Source: Pelomonas sp. Root1444
GTDB taxonomy: Bacteria; Pseudomonadota; Gammaproteobacteria; Burkholderiales; Burkholderiaceae_C
Direction: 5' to 3'
NCBI RefSeq assembly: GCF_001426885.1
Contig: NZ_LMFP01000028.1
Span: forward strand, 829,811-893,810
Length of the DNA: 64,000 bases
Part shown: positions 18,931 through 27,137 of the stretch, piece by piece
Numbering within the stretch: position 1 is the first letter of the stretch
How the letters are laid out: the number at the start of each line of letters is the position of its first letter
Position numbers and translations under genes: made by a program
The notes under the pieces: model-generated
The model's database searches: none
What the model was told of the DNA's origin: nothing
What the model saw: the letters and a program-made list of their open reading frames with translations, nothing else

Positions 18931-19485
18931 GTGGAACCCGCCGCCCTCGATTACCGCAGCGCCTTCCAGCTGGCCCCCATAGGCCTCGTGCTGTCGGCCC
19001 AGCGCCAGATCGTCGACTGCAACGAGCGCGTGCTGCAGATGTTCGGGGCCACGCGCGAGCAGCTCGTCGGCCAGAGCTTCGCCGTCCTCTACCCCAGCGC
19101 CGCGGAGTTCGAGCGCACCGGCGCACGCATCGTCGCCAGCCTGGACGCCCAAGGCCACTACGCCGACGACCGCGTCATGCGCCGGCTGGGCAGCGGGGAG
19201 CTGTTCTGGTGCCACGTGACCGGCCGCGCGCTGGACCCAGCCGACCCGCATGCCCGCGGCATCTGGAGCTTCGAGGACTTGTCGGCCCGGCGCCAGATCT
19301 CGGCCGACCTGACCCCGCGCGAGCGCGAGATCGCGGCGCTGCTCGTCGAGGGGCAGACCAGCAAGCTGATCGGCCGGCGCCTGGGCGTGAGCCCGCGCAC
19401 CGTCGACATCTACCGCGGCCGGCTGATGAAGAAATACCAGGCGGGCAGCACGCCCGAGCTGATCCACAAACTCCTGTCCGCATGA
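18931..19485 (+). CDS. PAS domain and LuxR-type helix-turn-helix regulator
   Basis: A 184-aa protein. Residues about 8-115 form a PAS domain (FQLAPIGLVLSAQRQIVDCNERVLQMFG), and the C-terminal 65 residues are a LuxR/GerE DNA-binding domain (LTPREREIAALLVEGQTSKLIG, VSPRTVDIYRGRLMKKY). There is no receiver domain, so the PAS domain probably senses a small ligand. The GTG at 18931 gives the expected family N-terminus but has no ribosome-binding site and directly follows an operator-like palindrome, so the message may be leaderless. It is divergent from scoAB, its likely target. The stop overlaps the next gene by 4 bases. Confidence 0.87.
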   Translation: MEPAALDYRSAFQLAPIGLVLSAQRQIVDCNERVLQMFGATREQLVGQSFAVLYPSAAEFERTGARIVASLDAQGHYADDRVMRRLGSGELFWCHVTGRALDPADPHARGIWSFEDLSARRQISADLTPREREIAALLVEGQTSKLIGRRLGVSPRTVDIYRGRLMKKYQAGSTPELIHKLLSA

Positions 19486-20432
19486 GCTCCAAGACGCACC
19501 ACGCGCCCGAACTGCCCTACTGCCGCAACTGCCACTTCACGCTGGCGACGCCGCGCCCGGTGTACTGCGGCCATTGCGGCCAGGAGACCGACCTGCACCC
19601 GCCCTCGGTGCGCGAGATGTTCACCGAGTACCTGGGCCACTACGTCGCCTTCGACGGCCCGCTGTGGCGCACGCTGTGGGCGCTGGTCTGCCTGCCGGGC
19701 CACCTGACGAATGCCTATTTCCACGGCCAACGGCGCCGCTACGTGCTGCCGCTGCGGGTCTACCTGAGCGCGAGCTTCATCTTCTTCGTCGGCTGGGCGC
19801 TGCTGCCGCAGGGGCCGACACAGGTCGTGGAAGCCGACCCGGCCGCCATCGCCGAGGCCGGCAAGCCGGTGCGGCTGCGGGTGAAGCCGAACGCGACGCC
19901 CGCCGAAACCGCCGCCGCGGCCGAGGCCATGGCCAAGGGCGCCAGCGGCGCCGGGGGCGTGTCGGTCAGCACCAAGTTCGGCGAGTGCGACCTGGCCCGC
20001 CCAGAGACCTGCAGCGCCTTCGAACGCTGGCTGACCCAGTTCGTCAACAAGGCCGAGAGCATCACCTTCGAGCAGTGGAAGGCGCGCGGCAAGGCCGTCG
20101 CCCCTTACGGGATGCTGGCCATGCAGCCCATCTTCGCGGCCCTGCTGTTGCTGACGTTCGCCGGCAGCGGCCGCCGCTATGCCGAGCACTTCGTGTTCTC
20201 GCTGCACAGCCACAGCGTCTGGTTCCTGGCGCTGCTGCTGGCGATGGCGGCCGGCCTGGAGGGGCTGATGATGTTTGCCGTGTTCGGCCATGGCCTGGCC
20301 GCCATGCAGCGCGTCTACGGCCTGGGCTGGTGGGGCGCGATCTGGCGCGGCCTGCTGCTCAGCGCGCTGTACTTCCTGCTGCTGGCCGGCGTGGCGCTGA
20401 CGATGGTGGCCCTTATCGCGGCCACCGCCTGA
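19482..20432 (+). CDS. DUF3667 family membrane protein with zinc-ribbon N-terminus
   Basis: A 316-aa protein. The ATG at 19482 overlaps the previous stop (ATGA); the frame is open upstream but in the shadow of the regulator. The N-terminus holds two Cys pairs, CRNCHF and CGHCGQE, suggesting a zinc ribbon, followed by the DUF3667 block (FTEYLGHYVAFDGPLWRTLWAL, GHLTNAYFHGQRRRYVLPLRVYLSASF). Four to five hydrophobic segments occur, mostly in the C-terminal half. No function is known for the family. Coupling to the PAS-LuxR gene may be incidental. Confidence 0.78.
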   Translation: MSSKTHHAPELPYCRNCHFTLATPRPVYCGHCGQETDLHPPSVREMFTEYLGHYVAFDGPLWRTLWALVCLPGHLTNAYFHGQRRRYVLPLRVYLSASFIFFVGWALLPQGPTQVVEADPAAIAEAGKPVRLRVKPNATPAETAAAAEAMAKGASGAGGVSVSTKFGECDLARPETCSAFERWLTQFVNKAESITFEQWKARGKAVAPYGMLAMQPIFAALLLLTFAGSGRRYAEHFVFSLHSHSVWFLALLLAMAAGLEGLMMFAVFGHGLAAMQRVYGLGWWGAIWRGLLLSALYFLLLAGVALTMVALIAATA

Positions 20433-21275
20433 TCAGTTGAACACGGCCTGGCGCAGCCACTTGGTCGCCACCCACTTCTCGCCCTCGATGACGGGCGAGC
20501 CGCCATGCAGCGTCTGCGTGGCCGGGTGCGGCCGGTCGTAGCTGAAGAACACGGCGTTGCCCTTGACGGGCGCGACGTCCAGGCCGATGTCCGGGAAGAT
20601 GGTCGAGCCGCCGGCGAGCGGCGTGTTCAGGTAGATGACCAGCGTGCCGACGCGCTGGCCGCCGCGCTTGAGGATGTTGGGCGTGCTGACGTGCGCGGGG
20701 TCGAAGTAGTCGTAGTGCGGTTGGTACTCGGCGCCCGGGCGGTAGCGCAGCACCTGCAGGCCCTCGCCGTGGTCCAGCGGCCAGCGCAGCAGCTTGGCGA
20801 TGCGCGCCTCGATGGTGTGGATCAGCTCGGTCTCGCCACGCTCGAAGAACATGCCGTCGCTGGTGCGCGCGGCATTCACCTCGCTGCCGTCACCACCGGT
20901 CGCCACCGTCTCGGAGCGCGCCAGGCGCTTGCCGGCGATGCTCATGATGCCGTCGCACTCCGCCTCGGAGAGCAGGTCGCCGAAGACCACGACACGCGGC
21001 TGGCGCAGCGCCATCACCACCTTGACCTGGCGGTCGCCGGCATCGATGGTCGGTGTGAAGCGGCTGAGGTCTGGCTCGGGCAGGCCCGGCGTGGCACCGG
21101 GTGGCGCGGTGAGTGCGGGCGCCTGACCCAGCGTGCGCGCCAGGGCCTGGCGGGCGATGGTCTCGTCCCAGCCGCTGCCCAGCATGGCAGCCAGGATGCT
21201 CTCGGACGCATGGCCGGCGCGGGACTGCTCGGAGATCCACGCACACAGTTCGGGGGTGATGACTTGTTGGCTCAT
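20433..21275 (-). CDS. 2OG-Fe(II) oxygenase, prolyl-4-hydroxylase-like
   Basis: A 280-aa protein. The C-terminal 190 residues form the P4H alpha-type oxygenase domain: YRPGAEYQPHYDYFDP supplies the His-x-Asp iron ligands, HPATQTLHGGSPVIEGEKWVATKW the distal His and the Lys that contacts 2-oxoglutarate. The N-terminal 75 residues are helical (CAWISEQSRAGHASESILAAML), as in related bacterial proteins. Substrate is unknown; bacterial homologues hydroxylate prolines in proteins such as EF-Tu. The start overlaps the yaaA stop by 4 bases (21272-21275), implying an operon on the minus strand. Confidence 0.87.
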   Translation of the reverse strand: MSQQVITPELCAWISEQSRAGHASESILAAMLGSGWDETIARQALARTLGQAPALTAPPGATPGLPEPDLSRFTPTIDAGDRQVKVVMALRQPRVVVFGDLLSEAECDGIMSIAGKRLARSETVATGGDGSEVNAARTSDGMFFERGETELIHTIEARIAKLLRWPLDHGEGLQVLRYRPGAEYQPHYDYFDPAHVSTPNILKRGGQRVGTLVIYLNTPLAGGSTIFPDIGLDVAPVKGNAVFFSYDRPHPATQTLHGGSPVIEGEKWVATKWLRQAVFN

Positions 21276-22051
21276 GACTTGCGGCGGAAAACGAGTCGTT
21301 CAGGTGATGACGCCTCGGGCGCGAGGCGGTAGCCGTCGAGATCGAAACCCTTGAGGCCTTCGGGCGTCTCGAGGCGATTCTGGATCGCGTAGCGCGCCAT
21401 CAGCCCGCGGGCGCGCTTGGCGAAGAAGCTGATGATCTTGTAGTCACCGTTCTTCCAATCCTCGAACTGGCAATCGACGACGCGAGGCTTGAGCGCCTTG
21501 CGGTCGGCCGCGCGGAAATACTCCTGCGACGCGAGGTTGACGATGACCGGCGCCTTCTGGCCTGAAGCCAGCTTGTTCAGGTGCAGGGCCAGGCGGTCGC
21601 CCCACCAGTCGTAGAGATTGGCGCCGGCCGGCGTGGCCAGCCGCGTGCCCATCTCCAGCCTGTAGGGCTGCATGCGGTCGAGAGGCCGCAGGATGCCGTA
21701 CAGGCCCGACAGCATGCGCACATGCTGTTGCGCCCAGGCCAGGTCGTCGGCACTGAGCGTCTTCGCGTCCAGGCCGTCGTAGACGTCGCCGTTGAACGCC
21801 AGCACCGCCGGCTTGCTGTTGTGATCGGTGAAGCGCGGGCGCCAAGCCTGGTACCGCTCGACGTTGAGCTGGGCCAGGGGTTCGGACAGGTCCATCAGCG
21901 CGCGCACGTCGGCCACGGTCTTGGTGCGCAGGATGTCGATGAGGGCAGCGGTGTCGGCCAGGAACTGCGGCCGGGTCAGGGACGGCGCCAGTTCGGGCGG
22001 CGTGGGCGTGTCGTAGTCGAGCGACTTGGCAGGCGAGAGCAGGAACAGCAT
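21272..22051 (-). CDS. yaaA: Peroxide stress protein YaaA (UPF0246)
   Basis: A 259-aa cytosolic protein, the same size as E. coli YaaA, which binds DNA and limits free iron and oxidative damage. Landmarks are the N-terminal MLFLLSPAKSLDYDTP, the central AFNGDVYDGLDAKTLS and HVRMLSGLYGILRPLDRMQPYRLEMGT, and the C-terminal FFAKRARGLMARY. The ATG at 22051 is the natural start; the open frame upstream is a shadow. It is coupled to a downstream Fe(II) oxygenase gene, another iron-related protein. Confidence 0.93.
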   Translation of the reverse strand: MLFLLSPAKSLDYDTPTPPELAPSLTRPQFLADTAALIDILRTKTVADVRALMDLSEPLAQLNVERYQAWRPRFTDHNSKPAVLAFNGDVYDGLDAKTLSADDLAWAQQHVRMLSGLYGILRPLDRMQPYRLEMGTRLATPAGANLYDWWGDRLALHLNKLASGQKAPVIVNLASQEYFRAADRKALKPRVVDCQFEDWKNGDYKIISFFAKRARGLMARYAIQNRLETPEGLKGFDLDGYRLAPEASSPERLVFRRKS

Positions 22052-22085
22052 GGGCGCGGATTTTGATGCCTCTTTGGGCGTGGCC

Positions 22086-22490
22086 TCAGCGCGCCATGGA
22101 TCGGCGCTCCAGCAGCTCGAACAGCGCCATGCCGGCCAGCATCGCCGCGACGAAACCCAGGGCCTTGGGGTCGCCCATGCCCAGCACGACCAGCGCCGGG
22201 CCGGGGCACAGGCCCGCCAGCCCCCAGCCGATGCCGAACAGCAGGCTGCCGCCGACAAGGCGACGGTCGATGCGCGTCGCGCCCGGCAGCCGCACCCCTG
22301 CCCGCCGCGCCCACGCGAACGCCGGCAGGCCCACCGCGATCGCGCCCGCCATGACCAAGGTCAGCGACGGGTCCCAGGCGCCCGCCAGGTCCAGGAAGCC
22401 CAGCACCTTGGCCGGGAACACCATGCCCGACACGATCAGCCCGAGGCCGAAGATCAGGCCGGCCAGCGCGGCGATGACGATGGCCTTCAC
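22086..22490 (-). CDS. YeeE/YedE family membrane protein, second half (DUF6691-like)
   Basis: A 134-aa membrane protein with four hydrophobic segments. The conserved sulfur-transport Cys motif is in GLAGLCPGPALVVLG. The GTG at 22490 overlaps the stop of the first-half gene by 4 bases. YeeE/YedE (TsuA-type) proteins import thiosulfate or related sulfur compounds; here the channel is encoded by two adjacent genes. The module is divergent from a persulfide dioxygenase gene and shares a BigR-like repressor. Confidence 0.85.
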   Translation of the reverse strand: MKAIVIAALAGLIFGLGLIVSGMVFPAKVLGFLDLAGAWDPSLTLVMAGAIAVGLPAFAWARRAGVRLPGATRIDRRLVGGSLLFGIGWGLAGLCPGPALVVLGMGDPKALGFVAAMLAGMALFELLERRSMAR

Positions 22491-22915
22491 AGCAGGTGCC
22501 TCCACACGAAGACCGTCGCGAAGCCGGCTGCCATGAACACCGCGGTAGCCACCGCCGAACGCGGCGACAGCCGCGACAACCCGCAGACGCCGTGGCCGCT
22601 GGTGCAGCCCGCGCCGTAGCGGGTGCCGATGCCCACCAGCAGCCCGGCCGCAAGCAGCGTGCCCCAGCCCGCGTCGATGCGCGGCTGCAGCGGCCCGGCG
22701 AGCAGCCCGTAGACCCATGGCGCACCCAAGAGACCGGCGAGAAAGGCGAGCCGCCAGGCGCGGTCTCCGGTCACTGGGCGAAGCAGCCCGCCGACGATGC
22801 CGCTGATGCCCGCAATGCGGCCGGCAAACCGCACGAGCACCGCAGCGGCAAGGCCGATGAGCAGCCCGCCGGCCAGCGCAGGCTCCGGCGTAAAGGCATG
22901 CCAGTCCACGTTCAT
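22487..22915 (-). CDS. YeeE/YedE family membrane protein, first half
   Basis: A 142-aa polytopic protein starting MNVDWHAFTPEPALAGG. The signature RYGAGCTSGHGVCGLSRLS carries the conserved Cys pair of the sulfur-transport family. The start overlaps the end of the upstream ArsR-type gene by a few bases, so repressor and both halves are one minus-strand transcript. Predicted to import reduced sulfur species or to help handle sulfide. Confidence 0.87.
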   Translation of the reverse strand: MNVDWHAFTPEPALAGGLLIGLAAAVLVRFAGRIAGISGIVGGLLRPVTGDRAWRLAFLAGLLGAPWVYGLLAGPLQPRIDAGWGTLLAAGLLVGIGTRYGAGCTSGHGVCGLSRLSPRSAVATAVFMAAGFATVFVWRHLL

Positions 22916-23235
22916 GGGCCCTCCTTCGGGCAGTACAGCTTGTAGAGCGTGCGCAGCAGCGCCAGCAGCCGCGGGTCGGCAATGCTGTAGAAGATCTTCT
23001 TGCCGTCGCGCCGCGTGGCCACCATGCCCTCGCGGCGCAGCACGCCGAGTTGCTGCGACAGCGTGGGCTGGTGGATGTCCAGCAACACCTCCAGGTCGCC
23101 GACGCAGACCTCGCCTTGAGACATCTGGCACAGCAGCAGCAGCCGCTCGGGGTTCCCCAAGGCTTTCAGCGCAGCCACGGCCTCACCCGCGGCCGCGCGC
23201 AGGGCCTGGGCGTCGAGGGCGAGGGATCGTGGCAT
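22912..23235 (-). CDS. ArsR-family repressor, BigR/SqrR-like persulfide sensor
   Basis: A 107-aa winged-helix regulator. The recognition helix region is IHQPTLSQQLGVLRREGMV, followed by the wing (RRDGKKIFYSI). Cys36 (LLLLCQMSQGE) and Cys102 near the C-terminus (LYCPKEGP) occupy the positions of the redox pair that forms a tetrasulfide bridge in SqrR/BigR. The ATG at 23235 is chosen; a second ATG three codons earlier (23244) would run up to the operator. A perfect inverted repeat at 23245-23260 lies directly upstream, shared with the divergent dioxygenase gene. It likely represses both transcripts until persulfide is present. Confidence 0.9.
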   Translation of the reverse strand: MPRSLALDAQALRAAAGEAVAALKALGNPERLLLLCQMSQGEVCVGDLEVLLDIHQPTLSQQLGVLRREGMVATRRDGKKIFYSIADPRLLALLRTLYKLYCPKEGP

Positions 23236-23244
23236 GCCAAACAT

Positions 23245-23260
23245 TATATCTATCGATATA
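23245..23260. promoter_or_regulatory. BigR-type operator
   Basis: TATATC and GATATA, 6-base perfect arms with a TATC spacer, form a 16-base inverted repeat in an AT-rich island between the ArsR gene and the divergent persulfide dioxygenase gene. Size, location and AT content match known BigR-type operators. It probably overlaps the promoters in both directions. Confidence 0.75.
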
Positions 23261-23289
23261 CTGAAAGCCTCGCCACGCCGCACGCTGCC

Positions 23290-24144
23290 ATGCCCGCCGT
23301 CATCCAAGGCTTTCACGACCCGACCACCGGCACGGTCAGCTATGTCGTCCACGACCCAGGCACGCGCGAGGCCGCCGTCATCGACCCGGTGCTGGACTGC
23401 GACGCAGCCGCCGGCCGCACATCCACGCGATCGGCCGACCTGTTGCTGGCCCATTTGCGCGAGCAGCAGTTGAGCCTGCAGTGGATCCTGGAGACGCACG
23501 CCCATGCCGACCATCTCTCCGCCGCGCCGTACCTCAAGCAGCAGGCGGGCGGCCTCGTCGCGATCGGCGAGCCCATCCGCGAGGTGCAGGCCACCTTCTC
23601 GCGGCTCTTCAACCAACCCATCGTCGACGACGGCTTCGACCGCCTGCTGCGCGATGGCGAGCGGCTGTCCATCGGCTCAGTCGAGGTCACCGCGCTGCTC
23701 GTGCCCGGCCACACGCCGGCCGACCTGGCCTATCGACTGGAGGACGCGGTCTTCGTCGGCGACACCCTTTTCATGCCCGACCTCGGCAGTGCTCGCGCCG
23801 ACTTCCCCGGCGGCGACGCGCGCCAGCTCTACCGTTCCATGCAGCGTCTGCTGGCACTGCCACCTGCGACGCGGGTCTTCGTCTGCCACGACTACCCCAA
23901 CGGCCGCGAAGCGCGCTGGCAGACAACCGTGAGCGAACAGCGCGCCGCCAACATACACGTGCGCGACGGCATCGGCGAGGCCGAGTTCGTCGCGATGCGC
24001 CGGGCCCGCGACGCGACGCTGGGCGTGCCGGCGCTGATGCTGCCGGCCCTGCAGGTCAACATCCGCGCCGGCCAATTGCCGCCGGCCGAGGCCAACGGCA
24101 TCAGCTACCTGCGCATCCCCGTCAACGCCTTGCCCGCCCCATGA
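23290..24144 (+). CDS. blh: MBL-fold persulfide dioxygenase (ETHE1/Blh-like)
   Basis: A 284-aa enzyme expected to oxidise glutathione persulfide to sulfite and glutathione with a single iron. Metal ligands are visible in ETHAHADHLSAAPYL, VPGHTPADLAYRL, FVGDTLFMPDLGSARADFPGG and FVCHDYPNG. No C-terminal rhodanese domain is present. The ATG at 23290 follows the BigR-type operator by about 30 bases; longer upstream frames cross the repressor gene. The 3' end overlaps the convergent EamA gene by 23 bases. Confidence 0.9.
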   Translation: MPAVIQGFHDPTTGTVSYVVHDPGTREAAVIDPVLDCDAAAGRTSTRSADLLLAHLREQQLSLQWILETHAHADHLSAAPYLKQQAGGLVAIGEPIREVQATFSRLFNQPIVDDGFDRLLRDGERLSIGSVEVTALLVPGHTPADLAYRLEDAVFVGDTLFMPDLGSARADFPGGDARQLYRSMQRLLALPPATRVFVCHDYPNGREARWQTTVSEQRAANIHVRDGIGEAEFVAMRRARDATLGVPALMLPALQVNIRAGQLPPAEANGISYLRIPVNALPAP

Positions 24145-25030
24145 GCAGCAGCACGACGCCGACCAGCACCACGCCCGCCGCCAGCCATTCGTGGCCGCTG
24201 ATGTGCTCGCCGGCCAGCGTCACGCCCAGCAGCATCGCGATGACCGGGTTGACGAAGGAGTAGCTGGACGCCAGGCCGGCCGACGCTTCGGCCAGCAGCA
24301 CCATGTAGGCATTGAAGGCCACCAGCGAGCCGAAGACCACGAGGTAAGCCCAGGCCCACAGCGCCTGCGGCTCGATGCTGGAGGGCAGCGTCTCGCCGCT
24401 GACGAGGCTCAGGCCCATCAGCAGCGCACCGCCAGCCAGCATCTCGCTCGCAAAGCCCATCGCGCCCGGCGCCAGCGGCAGGCTGCGCTGGGACAGCACG
24501 CTACCCACCGCCCAGCTCGCGCAAGCGACGCTGATGGCGACCAGGCCGGCCGGCGAGGCACCGAAGCCCTGCCCTTGCGTCAGCAGCAGCACACCGACCA
24601 GGCCGAAGGCGATGCCGAGCGACTCCAGCCGCGTCGGCTTCTCGCCCCAGAACAGGTTGAGGCCGGCAATCATCAGCGGCATCACGGCGATGAAGGCGAC
24701 CACGAGGCCCGAGCCCACGGTCTGCTCGGCCGTCGCCGTGCCGCCCATGCCCCCGCCCAGCATCAGCCCACCGACGGCGACGGCATGCAGCCATTGCCGC
24801 CGGCTCGGCCAGGGCGCGCCGCGCCAACGCATCCACCCGGCCAGCAGCACGCCGGCGACCAGGAAGCGGCTGCCCATCTGGAAGAAGGGCGGCAGGCTGA
24901 CCAGGGCGATCTTGATGGCCAGGTAGGTGGAGCCCCAGACCAGCCAGGTGGCGGCCAGGCAGAGCATCAGCTTGGGGCTCAGGCCCGAAGCGTTCTTGAG
25001 CGGCAACGTCGTCGTGTTCATGGCCGGCAT
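24122..25030 (-). CDS. EamA/DMT family exporter (YedA-like)
   Basis: A 302-aa inner-membrane protein with about ten transmembrane helices in two EamA repeats; AATWLVWGSTYLAIKIAL starts the first repeat, and a matching ACASWAVGSVLSQRSLPL starts the second. The family exports metabolites or amino acids. The ATG at 25030 has GGAA upstream; an ATG three codons later (25021) is equally possible. It is divergent from an Lrp-type regulator, a common arrangement for amino-acid exporters, so that regulator probably controls it. Confidence 0.86.
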   Translation of the reverse strand: MPAMNTTTLPLKNASGLSPKLMLCLAATWLVWGSTYLAIKIALVSLPPFFQMGSRFLVAGVLLAGWMRWRGAPWPSRRQWLHAVAVGGLMLGGGMGGTATAEQTVGSGLVVAFIAVMPLMIAGLNLFWGEKPTRLESLGIAFGLVGVLLLTQGQGFGASPAGLVAISVACASWAVGSVLSQRSLPLAPGAMGFASEMLAGGALLMGLSLVSGETLPSSIEPQALWAWAYLVVFGSLVAFNAYMVLLAEASAGLASSYSFVNPVIAMLLGVTLAGEHISGHEWLAAGVVLVGVVLLLMGRARR

Positions 25031-25130
25031 CGTAGGAATTCCGCCGCCCGCCCAACATGGGCTTTTAAAGGTTGATGTTTGCCTTCGCCTTAGGATCTAC
25101 GGAACTTTCATGCCGCCAACGGCAACTTAC

Positions 25131-25634
25131 ATGGCCATCGACCTTGACCACCACGACCACCGCATCCTCGCCGAGCTGCAGGCGGACGCGCGCCTGACCA
25201 TGGCGGAGCTGGGGCGGCGCGTGCACCTCAGCCAGCCGGCCGTGACGGAGCGGGTGCGCAAGCTGGAGGACGGCGGCGTGATCCGTGGCTACCGCGCGGT
25301 CGTCGATGCCGGCAAGCTGGGCTATGCGATCCGGGCGGTCATCCGTATCGAGTCCATGGATGAAACGCTGATGCTGCGTGTGCTGGAAACCAGTCCCGAG
25401 GTCATGACGGCGTACGACGTGACGGGCGAGGACAGCTGGATCCTGGAGATCGCCGTGCGCGACGTGGCGCACCTGAAGGCGGTGCTGCAGCGCTTCTGCC
25501 AGCAGGCGCCGACGTCCACGGCCATCATCCTGCGCGCGCTGCGCGAACATGCGCCGCTCAAGCCGTTGTCGCAGGTGCAGACTGAGCCCCTGCCCATGAC
25601 GGCCAAAAGAAAGCCTCGCCGCAGCGAGGCTTGA
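25131..25634 (+). CDS. Lrp/AsnC family transcriptional regulator
   Basis: A 167-aa protein. Helix-turn-helix at residues about 5-60 (DLDHHDHRILAELQADARLTMAELGRRV, with LSQPAVTERVRKLEDGGVI), then the RAM ligand-binding domain. The ATG at 25131 is the usual family start; an in-frame ATG seven codons earlier (25110) has a better-placed GGA. Divergent from the EamA exporter gene; a short inverted repeat GCCCA/TGGGC lies at 25050-25062 in the shared promoter. The last codons also encode the terminator hairpin of the convergent tolC-like gene. Confidence 0.9.
   Translation: MAIDLDHHDHRILAELQADARLTMAELGRRVHLSQPAVTERVRKLEDGGVIRGYRAVVDAGKLGYAIRAVIRIESMDETLMLRVLETSPEVMTAYDVTGEDSWILEIAVRDVAHLKAVLQRFCQQAPTSTAIILRALREHAPLKPLSQVQTEPLPMTAKRKPRRSEA
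25606..25632 (-). terminator. Rho-independent terminator of the TolC-family gene
   Basis: On the minus strand a 9-base-pair stem (AAGCCTCGC / GCGAGGCTT, 25611-25632) with a 4-base loop is followed by TTCTTTTGG. It lies 20 bases after the TolC-family stop and inside the final codons of the convergent Lrp-type gene. Confidence 0.82.
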
Positions 25635-25652
25635 TGCGGGGCGCGGCGTGCT

Positions 25653-26999
25653 TCAGCGGGCCAGCAGCGAGTTGACGGCGCTCAGGTCCTCGGGGCGCAG
25701 CTGGCCCGACGCCTGGCGCAGCCGCAGGCTGTTGACGACGACGTCGTAGCGGGCCTTGGCCAGGTCGCGCTGGGTCGTGTAGAGCTGGGTCTGGGCGTTC
25801 AGCACATCGAGGTTGACGCGCACGCCGACCTTGTAGCCGAGCTGCGTGGCTTCCAGCGCCAGCTTGGTGGACGACTCGGCGGCCTCGTAGGCGCTGACCT
25901 GGGCCTTCAGCGACTGCACGCCGAAGAAGGCGCGGCGCGTGGCCTCGGCGACGCTGCGGCGCGCGAAGTCGAGGTCGTTGCGGGCCTTCTCTTCCAACAC
26001 CAGCGTTTCGCGGATGCGGTTCTGCGTGAGCCCGCCGGTGTACAGCGGGTAGCTCAGCGTCAGGCCGACGCTGGCGGTCTTGCCGGTGCCCACGCCGGAG
26101 GACTGCGCGGCGATGCCGTTGAGGTTGTTGTGCAGGTTCTGGGCGCCGAGCGTGCCGTTGAGGTCGACGGTCGGCTGGTTGCCGGCGCGCGCGATCTGGG
26201 TGTCGAGCTGGGCCACTTCCAGGCCCAGGCGCGCACGGCGCACGGCCGGGTGCTGTTCGTCGCCAGTGGCGACCCAGGTCTCGACGTTGTTGCTCGGCAG
26301 GGCCGGCAGCGCCACCGGGGTGGCCAGCGACTTGGGTTCGACGCCGACCCGGCCGACGAACTGGTCCAGCGTCACACGCTTGACGCGCAGGTCGTTGTCC
26401 GCGGCCAGTTCCTGCGCCACAGCCAGGTCGTAGCGGGCCTGGGCTTCACGCGTGTCGGTGATGGTGGCCGTGCCGACTTCGAAGTTGCGCTTGGCCGAGG
26501 CCAGTTGCTCCGAGATGGCGGCCTTGTTGGCCTGCGAGGTGGTCAGCGCGTCCTTCGCCGCCAGCACGTCGAAATAGGCCGCGGCCAGGCGGACGATGAG
26601 GTCCTGCTCGGCGCTCTCCAGGTCGGCCTGGGCCACCTCGAAGCCGCGGCGGGCACGGTCGATGGTGGGCAGGTTGGCTGCGTTGTAGACCGAGTATTTG
26701 CCTTGCAGGCCGGCGGTCAGCGTGCGGCTGTTGATGGCCTGGCCGCTGGGGGGGTCGTTGCGCGCCTGCGTGCCCGAGGCCGACAGGCCGAAGGAGGGCT
26801 TGATCAGCGCCTCGGCCTGCGCTGCGCGCGCCGCGGCGGCGTCCGCACTGGCCTTGGTGGCGAGGTAGGTGGCGTCATAGGCCCGTGCGGCGTCGTACAG
26901 CTCTTGCAGGCTCTGGGCCTGGGCCGCGCCGCCGAACAAAAGGCAGGCGGCCAGGGCCAGCGGTTGCAGGATCAGGCGTCGGGCTGGGACGAAGGGCAT
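25653..26999 (-). CDS. tolC: TolC family outer-membrane efflux protein
   Basis: A 448-aa protein with a signal peptide (LILQPLALAACLLFGGAAQAQ) and the two-fold repeat of the outer-membrane channel tunnel. Typical motifs are SLQELYDAARAYDATYLATKA after cleavage and, in the second repeat, GLTLSYPLYTGGLTQNRIRE and GYKVGVRVNLDVLNAQTQLYTTQRDL. It forms trimeric exit ducts for type I secretion or multidrug pumps. Upstream on the same strand are a Pcm-family gene and a TetR regulator; no inner-membrane partner is adjacent. Confidence 0.92.
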   Translation of the reverse strand: MPFVPARRLILQPLALAACLLFGGAAQAQSLQELYDAARAYDATYLATKASADAAAARAAQAEALIKPSFGLSASGTQARNDPPSGQAINSRTLTAGLQGKYSVYNAANLPTIDRARRGFEVAQADLESAEQDLIVRLAAAYFDVLAAKDALTTSQANKAAISEQLASAKRNFEVGTATITDTREAQARYDLAVAQELAADNDLRVKRVTLDQFVGRVGVEPKSLATPVALPALPSNNVETWVATGDEQHPAVRRARLGLEVAQLDTQIARAGNQPTVDLNGTLGAQNLHNNLNGIAAQSSGVGTGKTASVGLTLSYPLYTGGLTQNRIRETLVLEEKARNDLDFARRSVAEATRRAFFGVQSLKAQVSAYEAAESSTKLALEATQLGYKVGVRVNLDVLNAQTQLYTTQRDLAKARYDVVVNSLRLRQASGQLRPEDLSAVNSLLAR

Positions 27000-27137
27000 G
27001 GGATTCCTTGGCTGGAGCAGTGAATTAAGCAGCGGCCGGGGTTATAGACGCAAAGCCCGCCGGTGACTGAAGCCATGCGACGACCTGCGCCCCCGGGGCC
27101 GGCAAGCAGCGTTTTATGGCGACGGGCTGCATGCGCG

